Source: Hyphomicrobiaceae bacterium
Lineage (GTDB): Bacteria; Pseudomonadota; Alphaproteobacteria; Rhizobiales; Hyphomicrobiaceae
DNA: 64,000 nucleotides
Reading direction: 5' to 3'
Assembly: GCA_022844275.1 (NCBI GenBank)
Contig: JALHMB010000005.1
Coordinates: 1 to 64,000 of the forward strand
This document shows, in pieces, positions 36,951 to 47,300 of this stretch (its first letter is position 1; each line of letters opens with the position of its first letter). Both the position numbers and the translations under genes were made by a program. The notes below the pieces were generated by a model. That model saw only the letters and a program-made list of their open reading frames with translations. It was not told where the DNA came from and did no database searches.

Positions 36951-37865
36951 TCATGCGTCGTGTAGGGCGATGAACAGCTCGAGTTCGCTCCGCGTCGGCA
37001 GGCCCGCACGGCTGCCGAGTCGCGTACACTTCAGGGCCGCCACGGCCGCGGCCCGGCGGACATTGGCCTCGATCGGCAGCGCTTCCGCCACGCCGAGCGC
37101 AAAGGCGCCATGAAAGGCATCGCCGGCACCTGTCGTATCTACGACATCGACCTGGAAAGCCGGCTGATGGCCCGTCCGGCCATCGCGCTCGGCCCAGAGA
37201 TAGCCGCGCGCGCCGAGCGTGACGCCGGCATGGCGCGGGCCGTGGCGCAGCACCTGCTGGAGGGCATCGGCGTCGCTCATGCCGCGCGCGAACTCGTGCA
37301 GCGATGGCGCCGAGAATACCGCATAGTCGACGAGTCCGAGCAGCTCCGGCAGTACCTCGCGGCCGCCGAGATCGGCATCGAGCACGGTCGGCACGCCCTC
37401 GAGCCGTGCCCGCGTGAGCACGACCCGCACGGCCTCGAGCCAGCGCAGGTCGCAGAGGACGGCCTTGGCTTCGGAGATGCGCTCGATGGGCAGCCAGCTG
37501 GTGCCGGCTGGGATCGAGGTATCACGCTGCGTGATGATCATACGCTCGCCCTGGCTGTCGACGATGACAGCCGAGGTAGAAGAGCGAGCTTCCTCGAAGG
37601 CATGGACGTAGCGAACGTCCACCTTGTCGGCTTTGAGACCATTGCGGATGCTGACCCCGGCCTGGTCGTCCCCAACGCGAGACCAAAGCTCCGCCCTGGC
37701 CCCGAGGCGAGCCGCCGCAACGGACGCGTTTGCGGCCATGCCGCCGCCGACCTCGATATGTTCGAGCGCCCGGATTTTGGTCGCCTCCGGCGGGAAGCTT
37801 TCGATCCGGTAGATCCGGTCGAGCGCCGCATGGCCCACGCAGATGAGTGAAACCGGTACTGCCAT
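36951..37865 (-). CDS. PfkB family carbohydrate kinase
   Basis: A 304-residue ribokinase-fold kinase with the N-terminal GGGMAANASVAAARLGARAE substrate-binding motif and the C-terminal DTTGAGDAFHGAFALG motif holding the catalytic Asp. It phosphorylates a sugar or sugar acid; the adjacent genes do not identify which. The frame extends 63 codons upstream, but ATG 37865 gives the normal family N-terminus. It converges on the VIT gene with 4 bases between. Confidence 0.9.
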   Translation of the reverse strand: MAVPVSLICVGHAALDRIYRIESFPPEATKIRALEHIEVGGGMAANASVAAARLGARAELWSRVGDDQAGVSIRNGLKADKVDVRYVHAFEEARSSTSAVIVDSQGERMIITQRDTSIPAGTSWLPIERISEAKAVLCDLRWLEAVRVVLTRARLEGVPTVLDADLGGREVLPELLGLVDYAVFSAPSLHEFARGMSDADALQQVLRHGPRHAGVTLGARGYLWAERDGRTGHQPAFQVDVVDTTGAGDAFHGAFALGVAEALPIEANVRRAAAVAALKCTRLGSRAGLPTRSELELFIALHDA

Positions 37866-38308
37866 GGCATTCCGCAGGATCAAGGCGCGAGGGCCCGATG
37901 AGACACAAACGGGATCGAAATTCGCGGCGTGGACGGAATTTCCGAACCAATTCCGGCATTTCGACGATTGTCGGCTCGGATCAGGGTCGTGGCAAATGCG
38001 CACGCCACCCGCGATTTCGCAGGGCGCCAGCCACACGTCCGAACCGCCGCACAAACAATCATGATAAGCATAACGCGCGCGGCAAGCCCTGGCCAGCGTG
38101 CTTGTTGGCCGACGCGAGGCGATCGCGGGAGCGAATTATACACAGCACCGCGCTCCCATGTCCCAGGACAGGAAGGGCCAAATCGTGCTTCTAGATCGCT
38201 ATCCATAGCTTCGGGGAAGGGACCAAGGGCCCCGGGGCTAGAAACGCAGAGTTTCAACGTCGAGTTCAGCCACGTCGGGGGACGTCCGTCGCCTTGCCTA
38301 GTTCAGAG
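37866..38308. other. 443-base intergenic region between divergent PfkB and desaturase genes
   Basis: No gene, tRNA or clear repeat was recognised. The region must contain both promoters. It holds scattered AT-rich patches (for example around 38060 and 38135), but no confident -35/-10 element or dyad can be named. Confidence 0.5.
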
Positions 38309-39403
38309 ATGCTTGCGACCGCCACACCGGCGGCGCGCCACGATACAGCAAGTGATGTCGCGGCACTAAAAGCCGAAGCGCGGCGACTGGCGGTCCATTG
38401 CGCCAAGTATCGCGGCGCCGACACACGACGCGCGGTCATTCAGATCCTGACGACGACGATCCCGTTCGTTGCGCTTCTGGTGGCCATGTGGATGACCGTC
38501 AATCATGCCTATTGGCTGACGGTGCTGCTGGCCGTGCCGGCGTCAGGCCTGTTGGTGCGCTTCTTCATCATCCAGCACGACTGCGGGCATGGCTCGTTCC
38601 TGCCATCTGCGCGCGCCAACAACACGCTCGGACGGATGATTAGCGTGATGACCATGACGCCCTACGGGCTCTGGCGCCGCGTTCATGCGAAACACCACGC
38701 CACTTCCGGCAATCTCGACCGTCGCGGTTACGGCGACATCGAGACCCTCACGCTTGCCGAGTATCGTGCCAGCACACCTTGGCAGCGCCTGCGCTATCGC
38801 CTCTATCGCCATCCGCTGTTCCTGTTCCCAATCGGCGTGCCGTTCTTCTTCGTCGTACTGCAGCGCACGCCGTGGGGACATCCGCTCGAGCCGAGCGAAG
38901 GTTGGCGGAGTGTTGTCGGCCTCAACATCGCGATGATCGCGTTCTATGGCGTCATCGGTGCCGCCATCGGCTACGCAACGCTGGCGTGGATTGTCATGCC
39001 GATGATCGTGATGGCATCGGCTCTCGGCGGTTGGCTGTTCTTCATTCAGCACCAGTTCGACGACGGTCACTGGGACGCCAGCGACGAGTGGGACTTCCAG
39101 GTCGCGGCGATCCGCGGCTCGTCATACTACGTGCTGCCGAAGCCGCTCGAATGGTTCACCGGCAACATCGGTCTCCATCACATTCATCACCTCAATAGCG
39201 TCATCCCGAACTACCGCCTGAACGACTGCCTCGCGGCCTCGCCCGAGTTCCAGGCCATGAACCGCGTCACGCTGTGGGAGAGCCTCAAATGCGCGAAGCT
39301 CGCCGTCTGGGATGAAGCTGACCGGCGGCTGCTCACGTTCCGCGAAGCGCACGCAGCAATGGCACGCGATGCATCCTTAATTTCTTCCGCTGCTGTGCGA
39401 TGA
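38309..39403 (+). CDS. Membrane fatty acid desaturase
   Basis: A 364-residue di-iron desaturase of the acyl-lipid (delta-12/omega-6-like) class. The three His boxes are HDCGH (90-94), HAKHH (126-130) and HHIHH (290-294), with hydrophobic hairpins between them. It introduces a double bond into membrane acyl chains, with electrons from an unidentified donor. ATG 38309 is chosen; TTG 38294 in the same frame is an alternative. Confidence 0.92.
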   Translation: MLATATPAARHDTASDVAALKAEARRLAVHCAKYRGADTRRAVIQILTTTIPFVALLVAMWMTVNHAYWLTVLLAVPASGLLVRFFIIQHDCGHGSFLPSARANNTLGRMISVMTMTPYGLWRRVHAKHHATSGNLDRRGYGDIETLTLAEYRASTPWQRLRYRLYRHPLFLFPIGVPFFFVVLQRTPWGHPLEPSEGWRSVVGLNIAMIAFYGVIGAAIGYATLAWIVMPMIVMASALGGWLFFIQHQFDDGHWDASDEWDFQVAAIRGSSYYVLPKPLEWFTGNIGLHHIHHLNSVIPNYRLNDCLAASPEFQAMNRVTLWESLKCAKLAVWDEADRRLLTFREAHAAMARDASLISSAAVR

Positions 39404-39534
39404 CGCGCGATCGCCAACCATTTGCAACTACTGGCAAAAACCCACTGACTGATTGATTTCGAGCGCGCTTGCGTGTTCATGGGGCTCAACGCGCGTCCCA
39501 GCGCGTAGCGCAACCGTGTCTCCACGAAACACAC

Positions 39535-40434
39535 ATGCCCACGATCGAAGCACGCTCCAGCAGAATGGCCATCGCGAGCATCGCGATCGCGTGCGTCGTG
39601 CTCGGCATCAAGTATCTGGCCTACTGGACGACCGACAGCGTCGCCCTCTTCTCCGATGCGCTCGAGAGCATCGTCAATGTCGTTACCGCGGTGGTCGCTT
39701 TCCTCGCCGTGCGCATCAGCGCGCGGCCAGCCGATCGGCGGCACCAGTTTGGTCATCACAAGGCGGAGTACTTCTCGGCCGTCATCGAGGGTGTGCTTAT
39801 CATTCTCGCTGCGCTGCTGATCCTGCACGCCGCGTGGCAGGCACTTCGTGAGCCGCGCGTCTTTACAGAGCCGTGGCTCGGTCTCGCCATCAGCGGCGTG
39901 GCGACCGCGATCAATGCCGCTTGGTCATGGGCGCTCGTGAGCTATGGCAGGCGCTGGCGCTCACCGGCGCTCGTCGCTGACGGCTGGCATCTCTTCTCGG
40001 ATGTCGCCACGTCGGTGGGTGTGATCGTTGGGCTGGCGCTCGCCGTGCTAACGGGATGGACGATCCTCGATCCGGCGATGGCGGCGCTGGTTGCGGTCAA
40101 CATCATTGTCGCCGGTTGGCGTGTCATGAGCTCGTCGATCAGCGGCCTCATGGACGAGGCCGTCGATGGCGACATCGGCCGCCGTATCCGCGCTGTCATT
40201 TCAGAGAGTGCCGAAGGCGCAATCGAAGCCCACGATATCCGCACGCGCTCGGCCGGCCGCGCGACCTTCATCGACTTCCACCTCGTGGTGCCGGGCAAGA
40301 TGAGCGTCGCCGATGCGCATCGCATTTGCGACCGCATCGAGCAGGCGCTCGAAGCCGAGATCGAAGGCGCCGAGGTTGTCATCCACGTCGAGCCGGAGGG
40401 CGAAGCCCGCCATCGCGGCGTGCTCGTGGTCTGA
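39535..40434 (+). CDS. Cation diffusion facilitator family transporter
   Basis: A 299-residue CDF exporter with six predicted helices and a C-terminal cytoplasmic domain. The HxxxD pair is present in helix 5 (GWHLFSD). In helix 2 the usual second Asp is replaced (FSDALES, Asp then Ser four residues on), as in some Fe/Mn-type or unassigned CDFs. A His-rich loop (RRHQFGHHK) lies between helices 2 and 3. ATG 39535 fits the family. It converges on pyk with a 4-base gap. Confidence 0.9.
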   Translation: MPTIEARSSRMAIASIAIACVVLGIKYLAYWTTDSVALFSDALESIVNVVTAVVAFLAVRISARPADRRHQFGHHKAEYFSAVIEGVLIILAALLILHAAWQALREPRVFTEPWLGLAISGVATAINAAWSWALVSYGRRWRSPALVADGWHLFSDVATSVGVIVGLALAVLTGWTILDPAMAALVAVNIIVAGWRVMSSSISGLMDEAVDGDIGRRIRAVISESAEGAIEAHDIRTRSAGRATFIDFHLVVPGKMSVADAHRICDRIEQALEAEIEGAEVVIHVEPEGEARHRGVLVV

Positions 40435-40438
40435 TCTT

Positions 40439-41884
40439 CTAAACCGAGGTCGACGTCGCCTCGCCGTGCTCGTTCACGTAGGCAATGCGGACCATGTTGG
40501 TCGTACCCGGCGAACCAAGCGGCACGCCTGCCGTGATGATCACACCGCCACCCGCGCGCACAAAGCCTTCCTCGAAGGCAATACGGCAGGCCTTCTTGAC
40601 CATGTCGGCGAGGTTCTCGGGATCGCTCGTCAGCACGCAGTGCACACCCCAGACGACGGCGAGTCGCCGCGCCGTCGCGACGACCGGCGTCAGGCCGATC
40701 ACCGGCAATCCAGGCCGCTCACGAGCGACGCGCAGCGCCGTCGAGCCGGTCGCGGTAAAGCAGATGATGGCCGCGAGCTTCAGTGTGTCGGCAACGGCGT
40801 GTGTGGCCGCGGCAATGGCATCGGCAGCAGTTGCCTGCGGCGGCGTGCTCGTCGCGTGGACCAGCACGTCGTAGGTCGGGTCCGCCTCAGCCTCGATGGC
40901 AATGCGGTCCATCATGCCGATGGCCTCGATCGGATACTTGCCGACCGCGGACTCTGCCGACAGCATGATCGCATCGGCACCATCGAATACCGCCGTCGCG
41001 ACGTCCGACACCTCGGCACGGGTCGGCACCGGCGCGCTGATCATGCTCTCGAGCATCTGCGTCGCAACCACGACCGGCTTGCCGGCGGCGCGCGCTTTCC
41101 GCGTGATCTGCTTCTGCAGACCGGGCACCCGCTCGACGGGCATTTCGACGCCAAGATCGCCGCGCGCGACCATCAGCGCATCCGATTGAGCGATGATCTG
41201 GTCGAGATCGGCGATGGCGGAGGGCTTCTCGATCTTCGACATGATCCCGGCGCCCTGCCCGATCATGCGGCGGGCCAGGGCCACGTCCTCGCCCCGCTGC
41301 ACGAACGAGAGACCCACCCAATCGACGCCGAGCTTGAGCACGAAATCGAGATCGGCCTTGTCCTTGTCGGTCAGCGGATTGATCGGCAGGATCGTGTCGG
41401 GCATGGAAATGCCCTTACGGCTCGCGAGCGGTCCACCGACCACCACCTCCGCGGCAATGCGCGATGGCGCAACCTCGACGACGCGCATCCGGATCTTGCC
41501 ATCGTCGAGCAGCAGAGTATGGCCCGCTTCGACGCCGTCGAAGATCTGGGGATGGGGCAGGAACACCCGCTGGTCGCTACCTTCCTGCTCCTGCGTATCG
41601 AAGATGTAGGATTGCCCGGCCTTCAGCTCGACGCGGTCGCCCGCAAGCTTACCGACGCGGAACTTCGGACCTTGCAGGTCCGCGAGAATGCCGATGGGGC
41701 GACCGTGCTTCGATTCGGCGGCACGCACTGCGCTGTGCAGGCCGCGCACCATGTCGAAGCTCGAATGGCTCATGTTGATGCGGAAGACATCGACACCGGC
41801 CAGGAAATAGCTCTCGATCACTTCGGGCGCTGACGACGCAGGCCCGAGCGTCGCGACGATCTTCACTCTCCGGTTTCTTCTCAT
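40439..41884 (-). CDS. pyk: Pyruvate kinase
   Basis: A 481-residue pyruvate kinase with the N-terminal KIVATLGPASS, DLQGPKFRVGKL, the active-site MSKIEKPSAIADLDQI (catalytic Lys) and ARGDLGVEMPVERVP segments, and a C-terminal regulatory domain. The frame extends upstream, but ATG 41884 overlaps the DUF1036 stop by ATGA. It is the last gene of the leftward unit glycerate kinase-DUF1036-pyk, which funnels glycerate to pyruvate via 2-phosphoglycerate. Confidence 0.95.
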   Translation of the reverse strand: MRRNRRVKIVATLGPASSAPEVIESYFLAGVDVFRINMSHSSFDMVRGLHSAVRAAESKHGRPIGILADLQGPKFRVGKLAGDRVELKAGQSYIFDTQEQEGSDQRVFLPHPQIFDGVEAGHTLLLDDGKIRMRVVEVAPSRIAAEVVVGGPLASRKGISMPDTILPINPLTDKDKADLDFVLKLGVDWVGLSFVQRGEDVALARRMIGQGAGIMSKIEKPSAIADLDQIIAQSDALMVARGDLGVEMPVERVPGLQKQITRKARAAGKPVVVATQMLESMISAPVPTRAEVSDVATAVFDGADAIMLSAESAVGKYPIEAIGMMDRIAIEAEADPTYDVLVHATSTPPQATAADAIAAATHAVADTLKLAAIICFTATGSTALRVARERPGLPVIGLTPVVATARRLAVVWGVHCVLTSDPENLADMVKKACRIAFEEGFVRAGGGVIITAGVPLGSPGTTNMVRIAYVNEHGEATSTSV

Positions 41885-42387
41885 CGTGCCTTCCCGCCGC
41901 TGTCGCCCGGATCTGTCAGGCGGATGGTCCAATCAGTCGAGTTCTGAGTATCGACCTCGAAGAAACCCGTCCGCTTGAAACCTCGCGGCAGGCAGTTATC
42001 AACACCGCGGATCGTGAAGACCTTGTCGGCAGTGCACATCATGTTGGTGCCGCCCCATTCTCCGCCGCGATCGTAATCTATGGCATGCACGTAATAAAAG
42101 CGGCTGCCAAGTTTGCCTTTCAACAGTGTCTCACACGTCTGTGACGCGATGTTCCACCAACCCTCGGTGGCCCAACCCTTCGGGTCCTGGTAGCCGATTG
42201 CGACGCCGATCCGGCTCGACGTCGCATTGCAGAGCTTGAGATCCGCGCGTGCCGTTTCCGCATTGGCCGACAGACCGAAGCCAGCTACCAGCAAAACCAG
42301 CAACAGGCGGAAGTAGTTCAACGAGAACAGACGAGGCGCATCACAAGGCGCTCGGCCGCGGTCGGGCCCATCACGTGTTTCGATCAT
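41881..42387 (-). CDS. DUF1036 domain-containing protein
   Basis: A 168-residue exported protein with a hydrophobic segment near residues 26-44 serving as a signal or anchor and a DUF1036 domain (LKLCNATSSRIGVAIGYQD, WWNIASQTCETLLKG, DKVFTIRGVDNCLPRGF). Function unknown. It overlaps pyk by four bases and follows the glycerate kinase by 5 bases, a pairing common in Rhizobiales. Confidence 0.88.
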   Translation of the reverse strand: MIETRDGPDRGRAPCDAPRLFSLNYFRLLLVLLVAGFGLSANAETARADLKLCNATSSRIGVAIGYQDPKGWATEGWWNIASQTCETLLKGKLGSRFYYVHAIDYDRGGEWGGTNMMCTADKVFTIRGVDNCLPRGFKRTGFFEVDTQNSTDWTIRLTDPGDSGGKAR

Positions 42388-42392
42388 TTGTG

Positions 42393-43721
42393 TCAGGCCG
42401 GCTCGACGAGGATCACGCGGAAATCATTAACGTTTGTGTGTGTCGGCCCCGTGTGCACGAGGTCGCCCAGTGCCTCGAACAGGGTCGTGGCGTCGTTGTT
42501 ATCGAGGGCCTTTCGGGCGTCGGCATGGCGTTCCTGGGCTCGGGCGAGTGTATCAGGGCCGATCACGGCGCCCGCGGGGTCCGAAACCTGGCCGTCGCCC
42601 CCATCGATGCCATCCGTATCCGCACCAAGTGCCGACACGCCGGTGAGACCATCGAGTGCGCAGGCGAGCGCCAGGGCGTATTCCTGACTGCGCCCGCCCC
42701 GTCCGGCCCGATTGCGCACCGTGACCTCGAGCTCACCGCCGCTGATGAGGGCGAGGCGTCGGCCGGCCGCGCGTGCCTTGCGGGCAAGCTCGGCGTGGGC
42801 AACCGCAACATCGCGCGCTTCGCCCGTGACCTGATCCCCGAGGTTTTTGACCTCGTAGCCGCGCGCACGAGCGAGCGCAGCAGCCGCTTCGAGTGCCGCA
42901 ACGGGTGTCGCGATGATCCGATACCGATCGCCGGAAAAGAGCAGGGCACCCGGCTTTGGCGTCTCGTTGGCGGGATCGTCGAGCGCCGACATGACAGCGT
43001 CTGGCACGGGCAGCTCCAGCTCGCGCATGCGGTCCGAGCGACGCGCGATCACAGATCGCGCGTCCGCAAGTGTCGTCGGATCGGGCACGGTCGGCCCGGA
43101 ACCGATCGTCTCGGGATCGTCGCCCGGCACATCCGATATCGCGAGCGTGATGAACGTGCCGGCCTTTGCCGCAGCCGCCCGGAGCCGGCCACCCTTGATG
43201 CGTGAGAGGTGACGGCGCACGGCATTCATCTCATGGATGTCGGCGCCGGATTTGAGCAGACCTCGCGTGAGCGCCGTCTTGGCGGCGAGATCGAGACCTT
43301 CCGCAGGAGCGGCCCATAGAGCCGACGCCCCGCCCGAAAGCAACACCAGCACCGTATCCTCGGGTCTGGCCGATCCGGCCACGGCAAGCGCCCGCTCGGC
43401 GGCTGCCTGCGAGGTCTGATCCGGCACCGGATGCCGACCTTCGAGAATTTGCAGATGTTCCGGCCTCGGTCCGCTGAAGGCTGCTGCATAACCGGCCGGC
43501 GCCGTCGCCACGCCCATGAGCCGGTCGCCGATGCCAGCCGCGCGATAATGCGCCTCCGCGACCGAAGCCATCGCGATGGCGGCCTTGCCGGCGCTCAGCA
43601 CAATGAGGCGTCCCTCGGCCGGCACCGGCGGCAGATGCGGTGCGAGGCAGTTGCGCGGATGCGCGGCGGCCACGGCCGCGTCGAACATCTCGAGCAGGAG
43701 CCCGCGCGCGTCAGCCGACAT
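42393..43721 (-). CDS. ttuD: Glycerate 2-kinase (MOFRL family)
   Basis: A 442-residue kinase of the DUF4147/MOFRL type (GckA/TtuD), producing 2-phosphoglycerate from D-glycerate. Family features are LSAGKAAIAMA, LLSGGASALWAAP, NAVRRHLSRIKGGRLA-type segments, SDVPGDDPETIGSGPTVPD, and the C-terminal GGELEVTVRNRAGRGGRSQEYALALA. It heads the unit with DUF1036 and pyk; the product feeds enolase and then pyruvate kinase. Symbol given by analogy with Agrobacterium tartrate genes; gckA is equally valid. Confidence 0.9.
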   Translation of the reverse strand: MSADARGLLLEMFDAAVAAAHPRNCLAPHLPPVPAEGRLIVLSAGKAAIAMASVAEAHYRAAGIGDRLMGVATAPAGYAAAFSGPRPEHLQILEGRHPVPDQTSQAAAERALAVAGSARPEDTVLVLLSGGASALWAAPAEGLDLAAKTALTRGLLKSGADIHEMNAVRRHLSRIKGGRLRAAAAKAGTFITLAISDVPGDDPETIGSGPTVPDPTTLADARSVIARRSDRMRELELPVPDAVMSALDDPANETPKPGALLFSGDRYRIIATPVAALEAAAALARARGYEVKNLGDQVTGEARDVAVAHAELARKARAAGRRLALISGGELEVTVRNRAGRGGRSQEYALALACALDGLTGVSALGADTDGIDGGDGQVSDPAGAVIGPDTLARAQERHADARKALDNNDATTLFEALGDLVHTGPTHTNVNDFRVILVEPA

Positions 43722-43748
43722 TGTTTAGAAGCCCTCGAGCGATGAATT

Positions 43749-43771
43749 GCCGACCATTCCACGTGGTCGGC
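43749..43771 (-). terminator. Hairpin between parC and the glycerate kinase gene
   Basis: A perfect 8-base stem GCCGACCA (43749-43756) with TGGTCGGC (43764-43771) lies in the 85-base gap downstream of parC. It has no T-tract. It may end the parC transcript or simply separate it from the glycerate kinase unit. Confidence 0.45.
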
Positions 43772-43806
43772 GAAGACCATGCATCAAGCATCTAGGGCCA
43801 TCAAGC

Positions 43807-46062
43807 TCAGAAGGCCGGACCAAAGCGGTTGGAGCGCGGGAAGCCTTTCGGGGCCATGCGACCGGCCTGGGCGCGCTGAGCGAGCCACTCCGCCATGTCG
43901 CCACCTGCAAGGGTGTAGGTGCGCCCCGCCGCATCGAGCCACGTCAGTCCTGCCTTCCTTACGAACGGCCGGATGTCCGAGAGCCCGCCATCCTTGAAGC
44001 GCTGCAGGATGATGCCCTTGCCGCGCGTCATCTCGTTGATCTCGTCGAGGCTGAAGACGAGCATCCGCCGGTTCTCGCCGATCGTCGCGCACATATCGGC
44101 GCCGGGCGGCACTGGCACACAGACCCGCGCCTCGGCATCGGCGTCGACGTTGAGCACCTGCTTTCCCTTGCGCGTCGAGGCGACGACCTCGTACTCAGGC
44201 ACGATGAAGCCATGCCCGGACGTCGCACCGACGATCAACTTGCGCCCAGGCTCGTGGACGAACAGCTCGACAATCTCGTGGCTCTCCTCGAGATCGACCA
44301 TCAGGCGCACGGGCTCGCCGTGCCCGCGGCCACCCGGAAGCTGGTTACCCTCGAGCGTGAAAAACTTTCCGTTCGTGGCGAAGACGATGAGCTTGTCGGT
44401 CGTCGAGGCACGAACGACGCGCTTGAGGCTGTCGCCGTGCTTGAATTCGAGCTTAGAGAGATCGTCGGGATGACCCTTGAGCGCCCGGATCCAGCCTTTC
44501 TCGGAGAGAACGACCGTGATCGGCTCCTTCTCGATCAGCGCCTGATCGATATCGACTTCGATCATCGGCGCGTCGGCGAGCTCGGTGCGGCGCCGGCCAA
44601 GCTCGGTCTTTTTCGAGTAAGCTTCGCGCGTGGCTTTGATCTCGGTCGCGATACGCTCCCACTGCAGGTCTTCCGACTTCAGCAACGCTTGGATATCGCG
44701 CATCTCGCCCGTGAGCTTCGAGTGCTCCGTCCGGATCTCCTGCTCCTCGAGCTTCGACAACGACCGCAAGCGCAGGTTCAGGATGGCTTCGGCCTGCACG
44801 TCCGAGAGCTTGAACTTCGCAATCAGCTTGGCCTTTGGCTCATCCTCGAAGCGGATGATGCGAATGACCTCGTCGATATTGAGGTAGGCGATCAGGTAGC
44901 CGTCGAGCACTTCGAGACGGTGCCTGATCTTGGCGAGGCGATGCTCCGAGCGCCGGACTAGCACTTCCTGGCGGTGCTCCAGCCAGTGCTTGAGCACATC
45001 ACGCAGCGAGAGTACGGCCGGGATCTGCCCCGCGGTCAGCACGTTCATGTTTAGGCCGAAGCGGGTCTCCAGCTCCGTGACGCGGAACAGGCTCTCCATG
45101 AGCACGAGCGGATCGACGGTCCGGCTCTTGGGCTCGATGACCAAACGCACGACTTCGGCGCTTTCGTCGCGCACGTCGCCCAGCAACGGCAGCTTCTTCG
45201 CCTGCAGAAGCTCGGCGATCTTCTCGACGAGACGCGACTTCTGGACCTGATAGGGGATCTCGGTGACGACGATCTGATAGCCGCCGCGGCCCGTGTCCTC
45301 CTTCTCCCAGCGCGCGCGCAACCGGAAGCCGCCGCGCCCCGTGCGATAGGCCTCGATGATATTCTCGCGCGGCTCAACGAGCACGCCGCCGGTCGGGAAA
45401 TCGGGCCCTGGAATGAAGTCGACGAGCTTCTCGACGGTCGCGTTCGGATGCTTGATGAGGTGCAGCAGCGCCGCGCAAAGCTCATCGGCATTGTGCGGCG
45501 GGATGTTCGTCGCCATGCCGACAGCGATCCCGGACGAACCGTTGGCGAGCAGGTTCGGGAAATTCGCCGGAAGGACGACAGGTTCCTGGTTGGTGCCGTC
45601 GTAGGTCGCGCGGAAATCGATCGTGTTCTCGTCGATGCCGTCCAGCAATGCCTCGGCGACCAGCGTCAGGCGGCTCTCCGTGTAGCGCATTGCCGCCGGG
45701 TTATCGCCGTCGATGTTCCCGAAATTTCCCTGGCCATCGACGAGCGGGTAGCGGACGGCAAAATCCTGTGCGAGGCGTACAAGGGCGTCGTAGATCGCCT
45801 GATCACCGTGTGGATGGTAGTTGCCCATCACGTCACCGACGATCTTCGCGCACTTCTTGAAGCCGCCGGTGGGGTCGAGCTTCAATTCGCGCATGGCATA
45901 CAGAATGCGCCGGTGCACGGGCTTGAGGCCGTCGCGCACGTCGGGCAGCGCCCGGTGCATGATCGTCGAGAGCGCGTAGGCGAGATAGCGCTCTTCCAGC
46001 GCCTCGCGCAGATTGATGGGTTCAATGGGGCCCGGTCCGGGCAGAATCGGTCTGTCACTCAT
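43807..46062 (-). CDS. parC: DNA topoisomerase IV subunit A
   Basis: A 751-residue type IIA topoisomerase subunit that decatenates daughter chromosomes with ParE. The catalytic Tyr is Y127 in AMRYTE. The [10 protein letters not shown] segment has Gln88 at the position of the quinolone-sensitive Ser80 of E. coli ParC, as is common in alphaproteobacterial ParC. Length and the short C-terminal beta-pinwheel fit ParC rather than GyrA. parE is not in the window. Confidence 0.93.
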   Translation of the reverse strand: MSDRPILPGPGPIEPINLREALEERYLAYALSTIMHRALPDVRDGLKPVHRRILYAMRELKLDPTGGFKKCAKIVGDVMGNYHPHGDQAIYDALVRLAQDFAVRYPLVDGQGNFGNIDGDNPAAMRYTESRLTLVAEALLDGIDENTIDFRATYDGTNQEPVVLPANFPNLLANGSSGIAVGMATNIPPHNADELCAALLHLIKHPNATVEKLVDFIPGPDFPTGGVLVEPRENIIEAYRTGRGGFRLRARWEKEDTGRGGYQIVVTEIPYQVQKSRLVEKIAELLQAKKLPLLGDVRDESAEVVRLVIEPKSRTVDPLVLMESLFRVTELETRFGLNMNVLTAGQIPAVLSLRDVLKHWLEHRQEVLVRRSEHRLAKIRHRLEVLDGYLIAYLNIDEVIRIIRFEDEPKAKLIAKFKLSDVQAEAILNLRLRSLSKLEEQEIRTEHSKLTGEMRDIQALLKSEDLQWERIATEIKATREAYSKKTELGRRRTELADAPMIEVDIDQALIEKEPITVVLSEKGWIRALKGHPDDLSKLEFKHGDSLKRVVRASTTDKLIVFATNGKFFTLEGNQLPGGRGHGEPVRLMVDLEESHEIVELFVHEPGRKLIVGATSGHGFIVPEYEVVASTRKGKQVLNVDADAEARVCVPVPPGADMCATIGENRRMLVFSLDEINEMTRGKGIILQRFKDGGLSDIRPFVRKAGLTWLDAAGRTYTLAGGDMAEWLAQRAQAGRMAPKGFPRSNRFGPAF

Positions 46063-46269
46063 GGTTCCGGGACTTAGCGCCCCCGCCCGCTTCCCTCAAG
46101 TGCCGCGCAGTCACAGCGGTGCCGTGCGCACAATTACCGGCCTCCACTGCGTCTCACGTCTGCAACGCCCGGTGGAAATTTCGCCTTTGCCCGCGGAGAT
46201 ACCGGTTCCTGCCGTCGGCGTGCGCTAGACTCCGGCGCAAATCACCTCGCTTCAAGCCAAGAGACCGCC

Positions 46270-47136
46270 TTGTCACCCCTAGCGACCGACGCGCCCCTTC
46301 ATCCGCTGAGCCAGACGGTCTGGGTGCAGCGCGCGGGCGGTGCGGCGGTGCTGGAGGCGGCGCTAGCACAATGTCGCGCCGGGGATGCCGGTTTCGTCTA
46401 TGCCGCCAGCACCAAGCCCGGCACCTTTCGCATCGAGGCCCGCACGCTCAAGGAGCTCTCGTCACACATCGCGCTCGTGACTGCGGGAGCAGGTTCCCCG
46501 CTCGAGACCGGTCCGGTCGAAATTCAGCCCTGTTGGACGCCGGCGCGGCTCGCCGAGGCGGAGCACCGCATAGGCGGCGCCGAAGGCGACAATGGGGACT
46601 TCGCCGTCGTGCGGCTGCGGGTCGTCCCGCGGCGCTCGGGCGAGGGAAATGTCTTCGAGAGCGAGTTCGCCGGGCCGCCCGAGATCGACGCCCTGAACGC
46701 CGCTGTCGCACGGGGTGTCGCGCGCGCTTCTGCCGATGGCGTGGATGGCGAAGGCCGGATCATCGATACGCGCGTCGTTTTCACGGACGGTGCCTTCCAT
46801 TCGAAGCGATCTACAGCGGCCGGCTTCGCGCAGGCTGCGCTCGCCGCGATGCATGCTGCGTGCCGGACTGCTGGCCTGAGACGCCTGGAGCCGCTCATGG
46901 AAATCGAGATCATGGCGGAACGGGATCTCGTGCTCCCGGTAGTCAATGATCTTGCCCAGCGTGGTGGCAGCGAGTTGCGGCGCAGGCTCGCTCCAAAAGG
47001 CGTCGTGATCGCCGCAGAGCTACCGATGCGCGCCTATTTGACGTACGAGAATGATCTCGCCGCGCTCACCAGTTCGCGCGCAAGGATTGTCGGCGAGCCG
47101 CAGCTCGCCCGTTGGGCCGAAGTCCGTCGCCGCTAA
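46270..47136 (+). CDS. GTPase-less EF-G-like protein (domains IV and V)
   Basis: A 288-residue protein whose last ~190 residues follow EF-G domains IV and V closely. Examples are GEGNVFESEFAGPPEI (about 124-139), VVFTDGAFHSKRST (His177 at the place of the domain IV tip His583 of E. coli EF-G), RRLEPLMEIEI (204-214) and the NDLAQRGGSELRRRL segment matching EF-G IGDLSRRRG. Residues 1-95 may be a diverged domain III. No G domain or domain II is present, and no adjoining frame supplies one. The start is TTG 46270, as no nearby ATG fits. It may bind the ribosome A site without hydrolysing GTP; that role is inference. Confidence 0.75.
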   Translation: MSPLATDAPLHPLSQTVWVQRAGGAAVLEAALAQCRAGDAGFVYAASTKPGTFRIEARTLKELSSHIALVTAGAGSPLETGPVEIQPCWTPARLAEAEHRIGGAEGDNGDFAVVRLRVVPRRSGEGNVFESEFAGPPEIDALNAAVARGVARASADGVDGEGRIIDTRVVFTDGAFHSKRSTAAGFAQAALAAMHAACRTAGLRRLEPLMEIEIMAERDLVLPVVNDLAQRGGSELRRRLAPKGVVIAAELPMRAYLTYENDLAALTSSRARIVGEPQLARWAEVRRR

Positions 47137-47300
47137 TTGAACGACCGACAGTGCCGCTCGCCTTTTACCATAGAGCGAGCCTTGCGCTCCAAACATGGTT
47201 AAGGTCCGCACATCATGAAGACATTGTTCACGAAATTCCTCTTTACACTTGTGCACGCGCCCATTGGTGGCAGTCGATCGGGGCGGAGAGCGAGGGGATC

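Noticed and set aside
40313-41833. 506-codon forward frame opposite pyruvate kinase
   Set aside because: Antisense to pyk, overlaps the CDF gene's end, and encodes no recognisable protein.
43747-44961. 404-codon forward frame opposite parC
   Set aside because: Antisense to parC; the sequence is a biased composition shadow.
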